Source: Bacteroidales bacterium
GTDB taxonomy: Bacteria > Bacteroidota > Bacteroidia > Bacteroidales > Lentimicrobiaceae
DNA: 64,000 bases
Reading direction: 5' to 3'
Assembly (NCBI GenBank): GCA_016709025.1
Contig: JADJEQ010000001.1
Location: forward strand, 124,001 to 188,000
Shown here: piece after piece, positions 34,701 to 43,432 of the stretch
How the letters are laid out: every line of letters begins with the position of its first letter
Numbering within the stretch: the first letter of the stretch is position 1
Notes under the pieces: generated by a model
Told to the model about the DNA's origin: nothing
Databases searched by the model: none
Seen by the model: the letters and a program-made list of their open reading frames with translations, nothing else
Translations under genes and position numbers: made by a program

Positions 34701-36257
34701 ATGAAAAAAAATATATATCAATCAGCCAAGGCTTTTCTTCTGATAATCTTAATGACAGCCTGCAGTGAAGATTTTCTTGACTTAAAACCATTGGACCAGG
34801 AAGTTACCACTACTTTCTATAAAACTGAGGAACAGGCCATCCAGGCTTTGGTTTCTGTTTACGACGTGCTTGGCTACCAGGAAACGCCGGGCGTATCCTG
34901 GGCTCCGTTTATTGTGATTTCCGATATCCTTTCCGACGATGCTTATGCGGGTGGCGGAGATGCCAACGACGGTCAGGATGAGGATGAGTTGAATAATTTT
35001 AACATTCCTACAACCAGCAATATAGTCCGAGCCATCTGGATTAAAAATTTCATTGGCATTTACAGGGCAAACACGCTGATGGAGAAGATCGGTGGCGTAG
35101 ACGCTTCTGAAGAATTCAAAAACAGGTTGATTGCTGAATGCAAATTCCTGAGGGCTTACTTCAATTTTGAGCAGGTTGCTTATTTCGAAAACATCCCTTT
35201 ACTTAACCGAACCCTGAGTGGACCTTCAGAATACAACCAACCACAAGCCACTCCTGAGCAGGTATACAACCAGATTGCCCTTGACCTTACCGAGGCTATG
35301 GCAGATTTGCCGGAAACAGTTCCGGGTGCAGAAGCAGGCAGGGTAACCAAATGGGCCGCCCAGGCATTGTTGGCAAGAGTCTATTTATTCTACAATGGCG
35401 TTTACAACAAGGAATTACAGGCTGGCACCACAGCCGTAAACCGTACGGTTGTTGTAGGGTATCTTGATAATCTGATCGCTACCAGTGGCCACGATTTGTT
35501 GGAAGATTATGCTGAAAACTTCAAACTATCCGGTGAGAACGGAATAGAATCGGTGTTTGAAATTGCCTATGGGGATACTCCGCCCTGGTGGGATTGGGGC
35601 TATGTAAGAGGTGGCGAAGGCAATCTCTCAGCCCAGATGCAGGGTCCCAGGGTTGCAGGCTCTGACAACTGGAACAGGGGATGGAGTTTTGGGACGGTGA
35701 GTCAAAAACTTGTGAATGACATCAAAAACGACCCAAGGTATGAATATACGGTTGTAACCCAGGAACAATTGGACGGTACCCTTTCGAAAGGGTATCAGCA
35801 CACCGGATATTTCTCCAGAAAATACAGCTCTGATGCTGAGCACTGGGGTTCTGACGGACAATTTGAATTAAACAGGACCTGTAACCACAGAGTTATCCGT
35901 TTTTCAGATGTATTACTGATGGCTGCTGAGCTCGGTAGCCCCAACGCACAGCAGTATCTGGATAAAGTACGTGCACGTGTTGGTCTCGGAAGCATTCCTG
36001 CAACACCTGAAAATATCTATAATGAAAGAAGGCTGGAATTGTCGCTTGAAGGTATACGATATTTTGATTTGTTGCGTAAAGGTACCTCTTTTGCGAATCA
36101 GGCGCTGACCTATTCCGGAATCAGAGGTCCAAATTACGTTGGTGACCAGCAAATCTTTGACGTAACTTTTAATGCTGCAACCAAAGGTTTTCTCCCAATT
36201 CCACAGACTGAGATCGACCTTTCTGCCGGTAAATTTGTTCAGAATACCGGTTACTAA
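34701..36257 (+). CDS. SusD-like glycan-binding lipoprotein
   Basis: A 518-aa SusD/RagB family protein. The leader ends LMTACSEDFLDLKP, the classical SusD N-terminus with lipidated Cys and the DFLDLKP motif. TPR-like helices appear in the middle (for example AECKFLRAYFNFEQV and RVTKWAAQALLARVYLF), and the C-terminal part contains YNERRLELSLEGIRYFDLLRKG, which is typical. It forms the lid of the SusC transporter and captures oligosaccharides at the surface. It closes the susC-susD pair and is followed by a long inverted repeat. Confidence 0.96.
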   Translation: MKKNIYQSAKAFLLIILMTACSEDFLDLKPLDQEVTTTFYKTEEQAIQALVSVYDVLGYQETPGVSWAPFIVISDILSDDAYAGGGDANDGQDEDELNNFNIPTTSNIVRAIWIKNFIGIYRANTLMEKIGGVDASEEFKNRLIAECKFLRAYFNFEQVAYFENIPLLNRTLSGPSEYNQPQATPEQVYNQIALDLTEAMADLPETVPGAEAGRVTKWAAQALLARVYLFYNGVYNKELQAGTTAVNRTVVVGYLDNLIATSGHDLLEDYAENFKLSGENGIESVFEIAYGDTPPWWDWGYVRGGEGNLSAQMQGPRVAGSDNWNRGWSFGTVSQKLVNDIKNDPRYEYTVVTQEQLDGTLSKGYQHTGYFSRKYSSDAEHWGSDGQFELNRTCNHRVIRFSDVLLMAAELGSPNAQQYLDKVRARVGLGSIPATPENIYNERRLELSLEGIRYFDLLRKGTSFANQALTYSGIRGPNYVGDQQIFDVTFNAATKGFLPIPQTEIDLSAGKFVQNTGY

Positions 36258-36271
36258 TACTACAGCTATCG

Positions 36272-36342
36272 GCGGATAGCCAGGTAATGGGGAAAGTTTG
36301 TCCATTCAGGCTTTTAACTTACCTGCAGTCCTGGCTATCCGC
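36272..36342 (+). terminator. Long inverted repeat after susD, possible terminator
   Basis: A 13-bp perfect inverted repeat (GCGGATAGCCAGG at 36272-36284, CCTGGCTATCCGC at 36330-36342) around a 45-nt loop. A second pairing CAGGTAA/TTACCTG (36281-36287 with 36319-36325) overlaps it, so two structures are mutually exclusive. There is no T tract. Confidence 0.5.
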
Positions 36343-36839
36343 AGATATTGCAATCACAAAATCATCTGACACCTGTGAAACCTGATTGGTCAGGTATAAA
36401 CAATAATCCTGAGTGTTATTATTTTCAGATTCTTTCGAAATTTTTGCGTTTAACATGATTTCAGGCTGAAACTTCCCGGCCCTGTTTTCTGAAATTCTAA
36501 CCGGATGAAGATGTGACTCATCCCTGTTTGATTTATAAGGACTGAAATCCTTCGAAAGGAAGCAAAATTAACTTGAGGATAGGGCCATCAGAATCATTTG
36601 CCAGGTATTTCCCGGATGATAAAAAATATCAGGTCTAAAGGCTTGTAAAATGGCAATTCATTGAATAACATTAATATAACCTTGGTTGGTTGGTGATGTG
36701 TGAATGATGAAACCGGGGATGGATATATAACGGAAGAAATTCCGTGAGGACACTGGTAATTGGTAATGGTTGGTTTTTATCGGCTTAAACGTTCTCTATC
36801 CTACCCCCGGTTTTCATTTAACCATTTGTAACAATAGTT
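36343..36839. other. Intergenic gap before the second GH16 gene
   Basis: About 500 nt without a credible gene. It contains a GGTTGGTTGGTGATGTG stretch at about 36682-36698 and scattered AT-rich sequence. The size suggests that the downstream GH16 has its own promoter, but no exact TAnnTTTG match was found. Confidence 0.35.
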
Positions 36840-37631
36840 ATGAAACTATTACTGTATACAATCCTGGGTTTCAATCTGATTTTTGGCAGGTTATTATTCG
36901 GCCAGGAAAGTTATCAACTGATCTGGTCAGATGAGTTTGATTATTCAGGAGCCCCGGCCCCTGAATACTGGGATTACGATCAGGGCGATCATGGCTGGGG
37001 CAACAATGAACTGCAGGAATATACCAATTCAAGGGAAAATTCAATCGTTCAGGATGGCAAACTAATCATCAAAGCAATAAAACACGATGGTAAATGGAAA
37101 TCAGCCAGGCTGGTGACCAAAAATAGTGTTGATTTTCTTTACGGACGAATTGAAATCAGGGCTAAACTGCCTGCCGGACGAGGAACCTGGCCAGCCATCT
37201 GGATGATGTCAACTGACTGGGAATATGGAGGCTGGCCTTCCAGTGGCGAAATTGATATTATGGAACATGTTGGTTATGACCCTGGCAATGTGCACGCTAC
37301 GGTTCATACCGAGGCCTTTAACGGGTCTCTTGGCACCCAGGTTGGTGACAGTATCATGGTGCCGGATTTTGCCACCACTTTTCACACTTATGGAATGGAA
37401 TGGAATGAAGATAGATTGGTTTTTTATCTGGATGATAAAAAGTATTTCACTTTCAACAATGACAAAACCGGCAACCTCGCCTCCTGGCCTTTCGACAAGC
37501 GATTTCACCTTATCCTGAATATAGCGGTCGGGGGAAACTGGGGTGGTTCAAAAGGAATAGATCCCGGCCTTTCCGAAGCAACAATGGAAATCGACTATGT
37601 CAGGTTATACCGTGTTGACCCGGCAAAATAA
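36840..37631 (+). CDS. GH16 family endo-beta-1,3-glucanase, secreted
   Basis: A 263-aa compact GH16 enzyme with a signal peptide (about 1-22, ending FGQ) and no accessory domains. The signature GEIDIMEHVG gives catalytic Glu137, Asp139 and Glu142. Other conserved features are NNELQEYT, YGRIEIRAKLP and the C-terminal EIDYVRLY. Unlike the GH16 at 30406 it is not lipidated and has no PKD domain, so it is probably periplasmic or released, and would shorten oligosaccharides after import (inference). It ends the plus-strand arm of the locus and is followed by a very strong hairpin. Confidence 0.93.
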   Translation: MKLLLYTILGFNLIFGRLLFGQESYQLIWSDEFDYSGAPAPEYWDYDQGDHGWGNNELQEYTNSRENSIVQDGKLIIKAIKHDGKWKSARLVTKNSVDFLYGRIEIRAKLPAGRGTWPAIWMMSTDWEYGGWPSSGEIDIMEHVGYDPGNVHATVHTEAFNGSLGTQVGDSIMVPDFATTFHTYGMEWNEDRLVFYLDDKKYFTFNNDKTGNLASWPFDKRFHLILNIAVGGNWGGSKGIDPGLSEATMEIDYVRLYRVDPAK

Positions 37632-37702
37632 GCTTCCTGCACAAAGCCCTCTTAATGTACCGGTATTCCCTAAACTGAGCTGGCAAAATCATGTCAACTC
37701 TC

Positions 37703-37750
37703 TGATAAATCAGCAGGGACAAGACATGTGGTGTCCCTGCTGATTTATCA
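37703..37750. terminator. Perfect 19-bp hairpin between the GH16 gene and tgt
   Basis: Arms TGATAAATCAGCAGGGACA (37703-37721) and its exact complement (37732-37750) with a 10-nt loop. It marks the boundary between the glucan locus and housekeeping genes. No T tract follows, so it may act as an mRNA 3' stabiliser or a factor-assisted terminator. Confidence 0.7.
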
Positions 37751-37772
37751 TATGATGAACCCGGAAGATTGC

Positions 37773-37780
37773 TAACTTTG
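37773..37780 (+). promoter_or_regulatory. Putative -7 element upstream of tgt
   Basis: TAACTTTG, an exact match to TAnnTTTG, ends 37 nt before the tgt start codon and lies just after the hairpin boundary. No good -33 TTTG at the usual distance. Confidence 0.4.
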
Positions 37781-37817
37781 CCCTCCGAATCAGACAACCA
37801 GATTTCAAGAGGTTTTA

Positions 37818-38948
37818 ATGGAATTTAAACTCATCACCACCGACAGCCGTTCCAATGCCCGCGCAGGGATAATCACCACCGATCATGGCGAAATAGCTAC
37901 GCCGGTATTTATGCCGGTTGGAACAGCCGGTACAGTGAAGGCGATACACATTCGCGATGTTGATCAGGATATAAAGGCCAGGATCATATTGGGGAATACC
38001 TATCACCTTTATCTCAGGCCCGGCCTTGATGCACTCAGGCAAGTGGGTGGCCTGCATAAATTCAATGGCTGGAGCAAACCCATACTTACCGACAGTGGCG
38101 GTTACCAGGTATATTCTCTGGCTGCACGCCGCAAAATGAAAGAGGAGGGAGTAATATTTCAGTCACACATTGATGGTTCACGACATATGTTCAGCCCCGA
38201 AGGGGTCATGGACATTCAGCGGATTATCGGAGCCGATATCATGATGGCTTTTGATGAATGTACACCCTATCCCTGCGAATACGATTATGCAAAGAAATCG
38301 ATGGAACTGACCCATCGTTGGCTCGACCGGTGTATTGCAAGGTTTAATGAAACCGAAAACCTGTATGGCTATCGCCAGGCACTGTTTCCGATTGTGCAGG
38401 GAAGCGTTTACCGCGATCTGCGCATTCAGTCGGCTGAAAAGATTGCCTCCTGCGGTGCGGAAGGAAATGCCATTGGTGGCCTGGCTGTTGGTGAGCCTGT
38501 TGAAATTATGTATGAATTTACCGAAATGGTTTGCAGCATACTTCCAAAGGACAAACCGCGGTATCTTATGGGCGTTGGAACACCGGTAAACATCCTGGAA
38601 GGGATTTCGCAGGGGATTGACATGTTCGACTGCGTAATGCCCACCCGGAACGGGCGTAACGGCATGATTTTTACTTCGAACGGAATCATCAATCTGAGAA
38701 ACGAAAAATGGAAATCCGATTTTTCACCCCTCGATCCCGAAGGTACATCTTTTGTTGACAGCGCATACAGCCGGGCTTATGCCCGGCATTTATTCGTTGC
38801 CGGTGAAATGCTTGGCCCAATGATTGCAAGTCAGCATAACCTTGCTTTCTACCTTTGGCTTGTTGACGAAGCCCGGAGAAGAATCACCGATGGCTCCTTT
38901 GCCGATTGGAAATCGCAGATGGTGGTTAAACTGGCCCAACGAATCTGA
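37818..38948 (+). CDS. tgt: tRNA-guanine transglycosylase (queuosine biosynthesis)
   Basis: A 376-aa enzyme that exchanges guanine 34 of tRNAs Asp, Asn, His and Tyr for preQ1. Conserved residues are present: Asp92 in TDSGGYQVYSL, GGLAVGEP around 220 and the nucleophile Asp271 in MFDCVMPTRNGRNG. However, the C-terminal zinc site is not the standard one. Where the family usually has CxCxxC this protein reads GTSFVD (309-314), so all three cysteines are replaced (Gly309, Ser311, Asp314), although the following YSRAYARHL helix and a His at 340 are kept. The remainder is full length and looks functional. It is followed by a YjgP/YjgQ permease gene, 52 nt away. Confidence 0.95.
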   Translation: MEFKLITTDSRSNARAGIITTDHGEIATPVFMPVGTAGTVKAIHIRDVDQDIKARIILGNTYHLYLRPGLDALRQVGGLHKFNGWSKPILTDSGGYQVYSLAARRKMKEEGVIFQSHIDGSRHMFSPEGVMDIQRIIGADIMMAFDECTPYPCEYDYAKKSMELTHRWLDRCIARFNETENLYGYRQALFPIVQGSVYRDLRIQSAEKIASCGAEGNAIGGLAVGEPVEIMYEFTEMVCSILPKDKPRYLMGVGTPVNILEGISQGIDMFDCVMPTRNGRNGMIFTSNGIINLRNEKWKSDFSPLDPEGTSFVDSAYSRAYARHLFVAGEMLGPMIASQHNLAFYLWLVDEARRRITDGSFADWKSQMVVKLAQRI

Positions 38949-39000
38949 CAATAAAGCTGATAGAAACCCGTTTACACGAACCGGCAAAAACCGGAAGCGC

Positions 39001-40077
39001 ATGAAAAAACTTGATATCTACATCATCCGCAAATTTCTGGGTACCTTTTTTTATGCGATCGCCTTACTGGCTGTGGTCATCATTATTTTCGATATTTCCG
39101 AAAAAATCGATGATTTTCTGGAACGCAAACCACCGGTACAAGCGATTATCTTTCAGTATTATGCCAACTTCATCCCATTCTTTATTAATCAGTTCAGCGC
39201 ACTTTTTACCTTTATCGCCGTTATTTTCTTTACTTCCAAACTTGCATCCAACACTGAGATCGTTGCCATACTGAACAGTGGTATCAGTTTTAAAAGGTTG
39301 CTCAGGCCATATCTTATATCTGCTTTTACCCTGGCAATCATGTCCTTTGTACTCACCAATTTTGTAATTCCTGAAACCAGTAAAAACATGCAGGAATTTC
39401 AGAAGAAATATCTGAAGAAAGAGAAGAAAGGGAGCGACAGCAACATACACATGCAGATCAGCCCGGGCGTTTTTGCGTATGTGGAAAGCTTCAACAAACA
39501 AACCAACACCGGCTTCAGGTTTTCGCTCGAAGGTTTTGATGAGAAAGGAATGGAGTATAAAATTACCAGTGACAATATCCGCTGGGACAGTGTAGCTGGA
39601 ACCTGGAAACTCGAAAACTGGGTAAAAAGGCAGATACAGGAAAAGGGGGAAATCATGACCCAGGGCTCGACCAAAGACACCCTGCTTAACCTGAAACCCG
39701 GCGATTTCTCAATTGATCTTGACGATGCAGTTTACATGAATTATCGTGAATTACGTGACTTTATTGCACAGGAGAAAATACGGGGATCGGGGAATCTGCT
39801 TAAATTTCAAATTGAAAAACACAAGCGCATTGCATTCCCTTTTGCGACCATTGTGCTCACCATCATCGGCATGGCACTCTCAAGCAGGAAAGTCAGGGGA
39901 GGTATAGGATTTCACCTCGGGGTGGGGATTACCATCTGTTTTGCGTTTATCCTGTTTATGCAGGTAACAACTGTATTCGCGACTTTTGGCAACCTGCCGC
40001 CGGTTATTGCAGTGTGGATACCGAATTTTATTTTCGGAATACTGGGAATTTATCTGCTGCGGATTGCACCTAAGTAG
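39001..40077 (+). CDS. LptF/LptG-family permease (lipopolysaccharide export)
   Basis: A 358-aa YjgP/YjgQ family inner-membrane protein. N-terminal helices follow MKKLDIYIIRKFLGTFF; a periplasmic beta-jellyroll-like region spans about 115-270 and three C-terminal helices follow (IAFPFATIVLTIIGMAL, GIGFHLGVGITICFAFI and the last one). Together with a partner and LptB it moves LPS from the inner membrane to the periplasmic bridge. I chose the ATG at 39001 because the longer frame upstream overlaps tgt and adds 59 non-membrane residues. It is in the same unit as tgt; the stop is 35 nt from the convergent ispE. Confidence 0.88.
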   Translation: MKKLDIYIIRKFLGTFFYAIALLAVVIIIFDISEKIDDFLERKPPVQAIIFQYYANFIPFFINQFSALFTFIAVIFFTSKLASNTEIVAILNSGISFKRLLRPYLISAFTLAIMSFVLTNFVIPETSKNMQEFQKKYLKKEKKGSDSNIHMQISPGVFAYVESFNKQTNTGFRFSLEGFDEKGMEYKITSDNIRWDSVAGTWKLENWVKRQIQEKGEIMTQGSTKDTLLNLKPGDFSIDLDDAVYMNYRELRDFIAQEKIRGSGNLLKFQIEKHKRIAFPFATIVLTIIGMALSSRKVRGGIGFHLGVGITICFAFILFMQVTTVFATFGNLPPVIAVWIPNFIFGILGIYLLRIAPK

Positions 40078-40085
40078 AAAACTGC

Positions 40086-40106
40086 AAGTAAAAAGTAAAA
40101 AGTAGA
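40086..40106 (+). repeat. Short heptanucleotide run (AAGTAAA)x3
   Basis: Three 7-nt units (AAGTAAA, AAGTAAA, AAGTAGA) fill most of the 34-nt gap between two convergent genes. It is the smallest member of the heptamer pattern seen elsewhere in the window. Confidence 0.6.
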
Positions 40107-40111
40107 ATTTC

Positions 40112-40927
40112 TCAGCCTGCTATTCCTTCCCAAATAAAATATCCCTCAAACAGTCCAGTATATTCTGGTTTGTGATTAAATAATCCGAACACTGCAGAGC
40201 CACTGCCACTCATGGAAGCGTAAACCGCCCCGAGATTCAGCATTTGCGTTTTGATCGTTGCAATTTCAGGCCAGGTTTCAAAAACTATTTTTTCAAAGTC
40301 ATTTTCAAACAAAGCCTGCCAACGCTCCGGATCATATGGGAACTCAGCGGGTTCAGGCAAATGTAAGCCCGACATTTTTACATGGTCATAAGCCCAGGCA
40401 GTAGAAACCGCAATACCGGGTTTTACGATTAGTATATATAATCCGCTTAAGGCGGGATGAATTGGCGTGAGTATTTCACCTCTTCCTGAAGCAAAGCAAG
40501 GTCTGTTTTCCAGAAAAAATGCGCAATCGCTGCCCAACTCATCAGCCATCGCTTTCAGGTCATTGTTGCAAAGCCTGAGTGAAAAAACCCTGTTGAGGAG
40601 CTTCATCGTGTAAGCTGCATCTGATGAACCACCACCCAACCCGGCCCCTATCGGAATCACTTTGTGCAGGTGAATTTTAACCTCAGGTAATCCATAACGT
40701 GTTTGCATCAACCTGAAAGCCCTGACACAAAGATTGTTATCAATGGTGCCATCAATTGGAATACCGGATGATGAGAATCCGAACTGACCGTCAGCCGAAG
40801 GTGTAACTTCAAGTGCATCAGCCAGTTTCACCGGAACCATCAGGGTTTCGATGTTATGATAACCATCGGACCTCTGTGAGGTTACACGCAATCCGATGTT
40901 GATCTTTGCATTGGGGAAAACAATCAT
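40112..40927 (-). CDS. ispE: 4-diphosphocytidyl-2-C-methyl-D-erythritol kinase
   Basis: A 271-aa GHMP kinase of the non-mevalonate (MEP) isoprenoid pathway, phosphorylating CDP-methylerythritol at the 2-position. The N-terminus FPNAKINIGLRV, the phosphate-binding loop PIGAGLGGGSSDAAY (about 92-106) and the C-terminal MSGSGSAVFGLF are all family hallmarks. Length is normal. It is the only minus-strand gene in this housekeeping stretch. An exact -7 element lies 35 nt upstream. Confidence 0.95.
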   Translation of the reverse strand: MIVFPNAKINIGLRVTSQRSDGYHNIETLMVPVKLADALEVTPSADGQFGFSSSGIPIDGTIDNNLCVRAFRLMQTRYGLPEVKIHLHKVIPIGAGLGGGSSDAAYTMKLLNRVFSLRLCNNDLKAMADELGSDCAFFLENRPCFASGRGEILTPIHPALSGLYILIVKPGIAVSTAWAYDHVKMSGLHLPEPAEFPYDPERWQALFENDFEKIVFETWPEIATIKTQMLNLGAVYASMSGSGSAVFGLFNHKPEYTGLFEGYFIWEGIAG

Positions 40928-40962
40928 ATAATGGCAATTATAGCCTTTCTTCAGCGTTTATG

Positions 40963-40970
40963 CAAATATA
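40963..40970 (-). promoter_or_regulatory. Putative -7 element upstream of ispE
   Basis: TATATTTG on the minus strand matches TAnnTTTG exactly, 35 nt upstream of the ispE start codon. The -33 element is not clear. Confidence 0.4.
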
Positions 40971-41073
40971 CAAGCTAAAGGGCTTTAAACATATACCGGA
41001 TAAAAAATAGCTAAAATAGTTCGTCGGATTGACCTTTTGCATTCATACGCCGGTTTTATTCCCTTTTAAAGAG

Positions 41074-41081
41074 TAAATTTG
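41074..41081 (+). promoter_or_regulatory. Putative -7 element upstream of the GH3-like gene
   Basis: TAAATTTG matches TAnnTTTG exactly. It lies 18 nt before the ATG at 41100, which implies a very short leader and argues against the in-frame start at 41079. Confidence 0.42.
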
Positions 41082-41099
41082 CTTAAAATAAAGGTTCTT

Positions 41100-42611
41100 A
41101 TGCCAATCATCAATTCTGTTATTTCCTGGTTCATGAAAAAGCGTATGCACCAGATCGAATTGTTTATGAAATACCCTCTTGATGTTCAGGATGAGTGGTT
41201 TAAGAAGCTTATTCTTGCCGGCAGGTTTACTGAATGGGGTAAAAAGTACGACTACTCATCAATCGGCAATTACACTGATTTCGTTAACCGGGTGCCACTG
41301 AATGAATACAACGATCTGAAGCCTTACATCGACAGGCTCCGAAACGGGGAGCAGAATCTGCTATGGAACTCTGAAATTAAGTGGTTTGCTAAATCATCAG
41401 GGACTACAAGCGACAAGAGCAAATTTATACCTGTAAGCCAGGAAGCACTTGATGAATGCCATTTTAAAGGGGGAAAAGATTTGCTGTCGATTTATTGTAC
41501 CAACAATCCAGATACAAAAATATTCACCGGAAAGCTTTTGGGCATGGGAGGATCTCATTTCCCTGACAACCCTGAAGCAGGCACGGTTGTGGGTGATGTT
41601 TCGGCCATCATCATGGAAAATCTGCCAACCTGGGTGGAACTGATCCGAACGCCCGAACTGTCGATCGCCCTGATGTCGGAATGGGAGAGTAAAATCGAAA
41701 AGATTGCCCAGATTACCCGCTATGAAAATGTCACCAATATTACAGGGGTTCCTTCCTGGACCATGGTTTTACTGAAAAGGGTACTCGAAATTACCGGGAA
41801 AAAGGATGTCAGGGAGGTCTGGCCAAACCTTGAGCTTTTCATTCATGGAGGAGTGAGTTTTTCACCATACCAGAACCAGTTCAGGCAACTGATTCCCGGA
41901 AATATGAATTATCTCGAAACCTATAACGCCTCTGAAGGCTTTTTCGGAATTCAGGACCGCAATGAGGCCGATGACATGTTGCTTATGCTCGATTATGGAA
42001 TTTTCTATGAATTTATTCCTGTGGACGATCCCGGGCAGGCAGAACCTGTAACGATTCCGCTTTCAGCCGTGAAAACCGGCGTAAACTATGCCATGGTCAT
42101 CAGTACCAATGCAGGCCTGTGGCGTTACCAGATCGGCGATACAGTAACATTCACTTCGGTTGACCCTTACAGGATAAAGATAACCGGACGCACACGAAAC
42201 TTTATCAATGCTTTCGGCGAAGAACTCATAATAGATAATGCCCTGAAGGCGTTGCACAGCGCCTGCGAAAAGACTGGTGCCATGATCAATGAATTTACTG
42301 CAGCTCCTGTCTATTTCAGCGAAAAAAGCAGTGGAGCACACGAGTGGCTGATCGAGTTTGAAAAGGAGCCTGAAGATCTTGCCTACTTTACTGAAATGCT
42401 GGATAATGCGCTGAAAGCGCTCAACTCAGATTATGAAGCAAAACGATATCACAACATGGTGTTGGGTAAACCGGTAGTAAGGCCGATGCCTTATGGCTCC
42501 TTTTACAACTGGCTGAAAAAACGTGATAAACTGGGGGGACAATATAAAGTACCGAGACTCTCAAACAACAGGGTTTATGTGGATGAGATTCTGGCACTTG
42601 CGAAAGAATAA
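41100..42611 (+). CDS. GH3 auxin-responsive-promoter-like acyl-adenylating protein
   Basis: A 503-aa member of the GH3/JAR1 superfamily of ATP-dependent acyl-amido synthetases (ANL-type adenylating fold). The nucleotide-binding motif FAKSSGTTSDKSKFIPVS (about 101-118) and the central YNASEGFFGIQ motif (about 280) are typical. Plant members join amino acids to hormones; the role of the bacterial homologues, common in Bacteroidota, is not established. The gene is alone behind its own putative promoter and followed by a 200-nt gap containing ACCGGT inverted motifs. Confidence 0.85.
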   Translation: MPIINSVISWFMKKRMHQIELFMKYPLDVQDEWFKKLILAGRFTEWGKKYDYSSIGNYTDFVNRVPLNEYNDLKPYIDRLRNGEQNLLWNSEIKWFAKSSGTTSDKSKFIPVSQEALDECHFKGGKDLLSIYCTNNPDTKIFTGKLLGMGGSHFPDNPEAGTVVGDVSAIIMENLPTWVELIRTPELSIALMSEWESKIEKIAQITRYENVTNITGVPSWTMVLLKRVLEITGKKDVREVWPNLELFIHGGVSFSPYQNQFRQLIPGNMNYLETYNASEGFFGIQDRNEADDMLLMLDYGIFYEFIPVDDPGQAEPVTIPLSAVKTGVNYAMVISTNAGLWRYQIGDTVTFTSVDPYRIKITGRTRNFINAFGEELIIDNALKALHSACEKTGAMINEFTAAPVYFSEKSSGAHEWLIEFEKEPEDLAYFTEMLDNALKALNSDYEAKRYHNMVLGKPVVRPMPYGSFYNWLKKRDKLGGQYKVPRLSNNRVYVDEILALAKE

Positions 42612-42752
42612 ATAAACTGCCGGTATTCACCTGCCGGAAACCTTTACTTATTTATCAGATGTAATATCCTGTTTATCAACTTAACCGGTAAAAAACCGGT
42701 ATTGTTTGACCAAATTGCAGGAAAAAGCTCCCTACAATACACTATTACTTCT

Positions 42753-42760
42753 TACTTTTG
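42753..42760 (+). promoter_or_regulatory. Putative -7 element upstream of the deoxynucleoside kinase gene
   Basis: TACTTTTG, an exact TAnnTTTG match, 50 nt upstream of the start codon of the kinase-kdsB unit. No TTTG at the expected -33 distance. Confidence 0.4.
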
Positions 42761-42810
42761 ACAATTAACTGAAAACCTTAGATTTTTAACCCATATTACC
42801 CAAAATAATC

Positions 42811-43425
42811 ATGCATATTGCAATAGCAGGCAACATCGGTTCCGGCAAAACCACCCTTTCCGGACTGCTGGCCAAGCATTTCGGATGGCAACCCCATTAT
42901 GAGGATGTGGAAACAAATCCATATCTGCCAAGTTTTTATGAAGATATGCAACGCTGGTCGTTCAACCTGCAGGTTTATTTTCTGAATAGCCGTTTCCGGC
43001 AAATTATCGAGATCCGCAGCAGCGGGAAAACGGTGGTGCAGGATCGTACTATCTACGAGGATGCCTATATTTTCGCTCCAAACCTGCATGCCATGAATCT
43101 GATGACAACCAGGGATTTTGACAATTACTCCTCGTTGTTCGAGTTGATGAGCACTTTCGTGAAACCACCCGATCTGCTTATCTATCTGCGGGCCAGTGTT
43201 CCAACCCTTGTTAGCCAGATTCAGAAACGTGGAAGGGATTACGAGAACTCGATCAGGATCGACTATCTGAAAAGCCTGAACGACCGTTATGAAGCGTGGA
43301 TTGGTAAATATAACCTTGGCAAATTGTTGATTGTTGAGGTTGATAACATCAACTTTTCGGAGAAACCCGAAGACCTGGCAGGGGTAATTGAAAAAATAAA
43401 CGCTGAGATTCATGGTCTTTTCTGA
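42811..43425 (+). CDS. Deoxynucleoside kinase (dNK family)
   Basis: A 204-aa P-loop kinase that phosphorylates deoxynucleosides for salvage. It begins MHIAIAGNIGSGKTT with the Walker A motif at residues 7-15. An acidic patch (YEDVETNPYLPSFYED) and the family's QDRTIYEDAYIF (about 75-86), corresponding to the conserved substrate-binding DR(S/T) motif, are visible, as is a lid rich in arginines (QKRGRDYE). Substrate preference (dA/dG or broader) cannot be read from sequence. The stop is 7 nt before the kdsB start, so the two are co-transcribed. Confidence 0.92.
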   Translation: MHIAIAGNIGSGKTTLSGLLAKHFGWQPHYEDVETNPYLPSFYEDMQRWSFNLQVYFLNSRFRQIIEIRSSGKTVVQDRTIYEDAYIFAPNLHAMNLMTTRDFDNYSSLFELMSTFVKPPDLLIYLRASVPTLVSQIQKRGRDYENSIRIDYLKSLNDRYEAWIGKYNLGKLLIVEVDNINFSEKPEDLAGVIEKINAEIHGLF

Positions 43426-43432
43426 GAACCAG

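Noticed and set aside
42684..42700. ACCGGT-AAAAA-ACCGGT hairpin after the GH3-like gene
   Set aside because: Only 6 bp, each arm is itself a palindrome, and there is no T tract; not convincing as a terminator.
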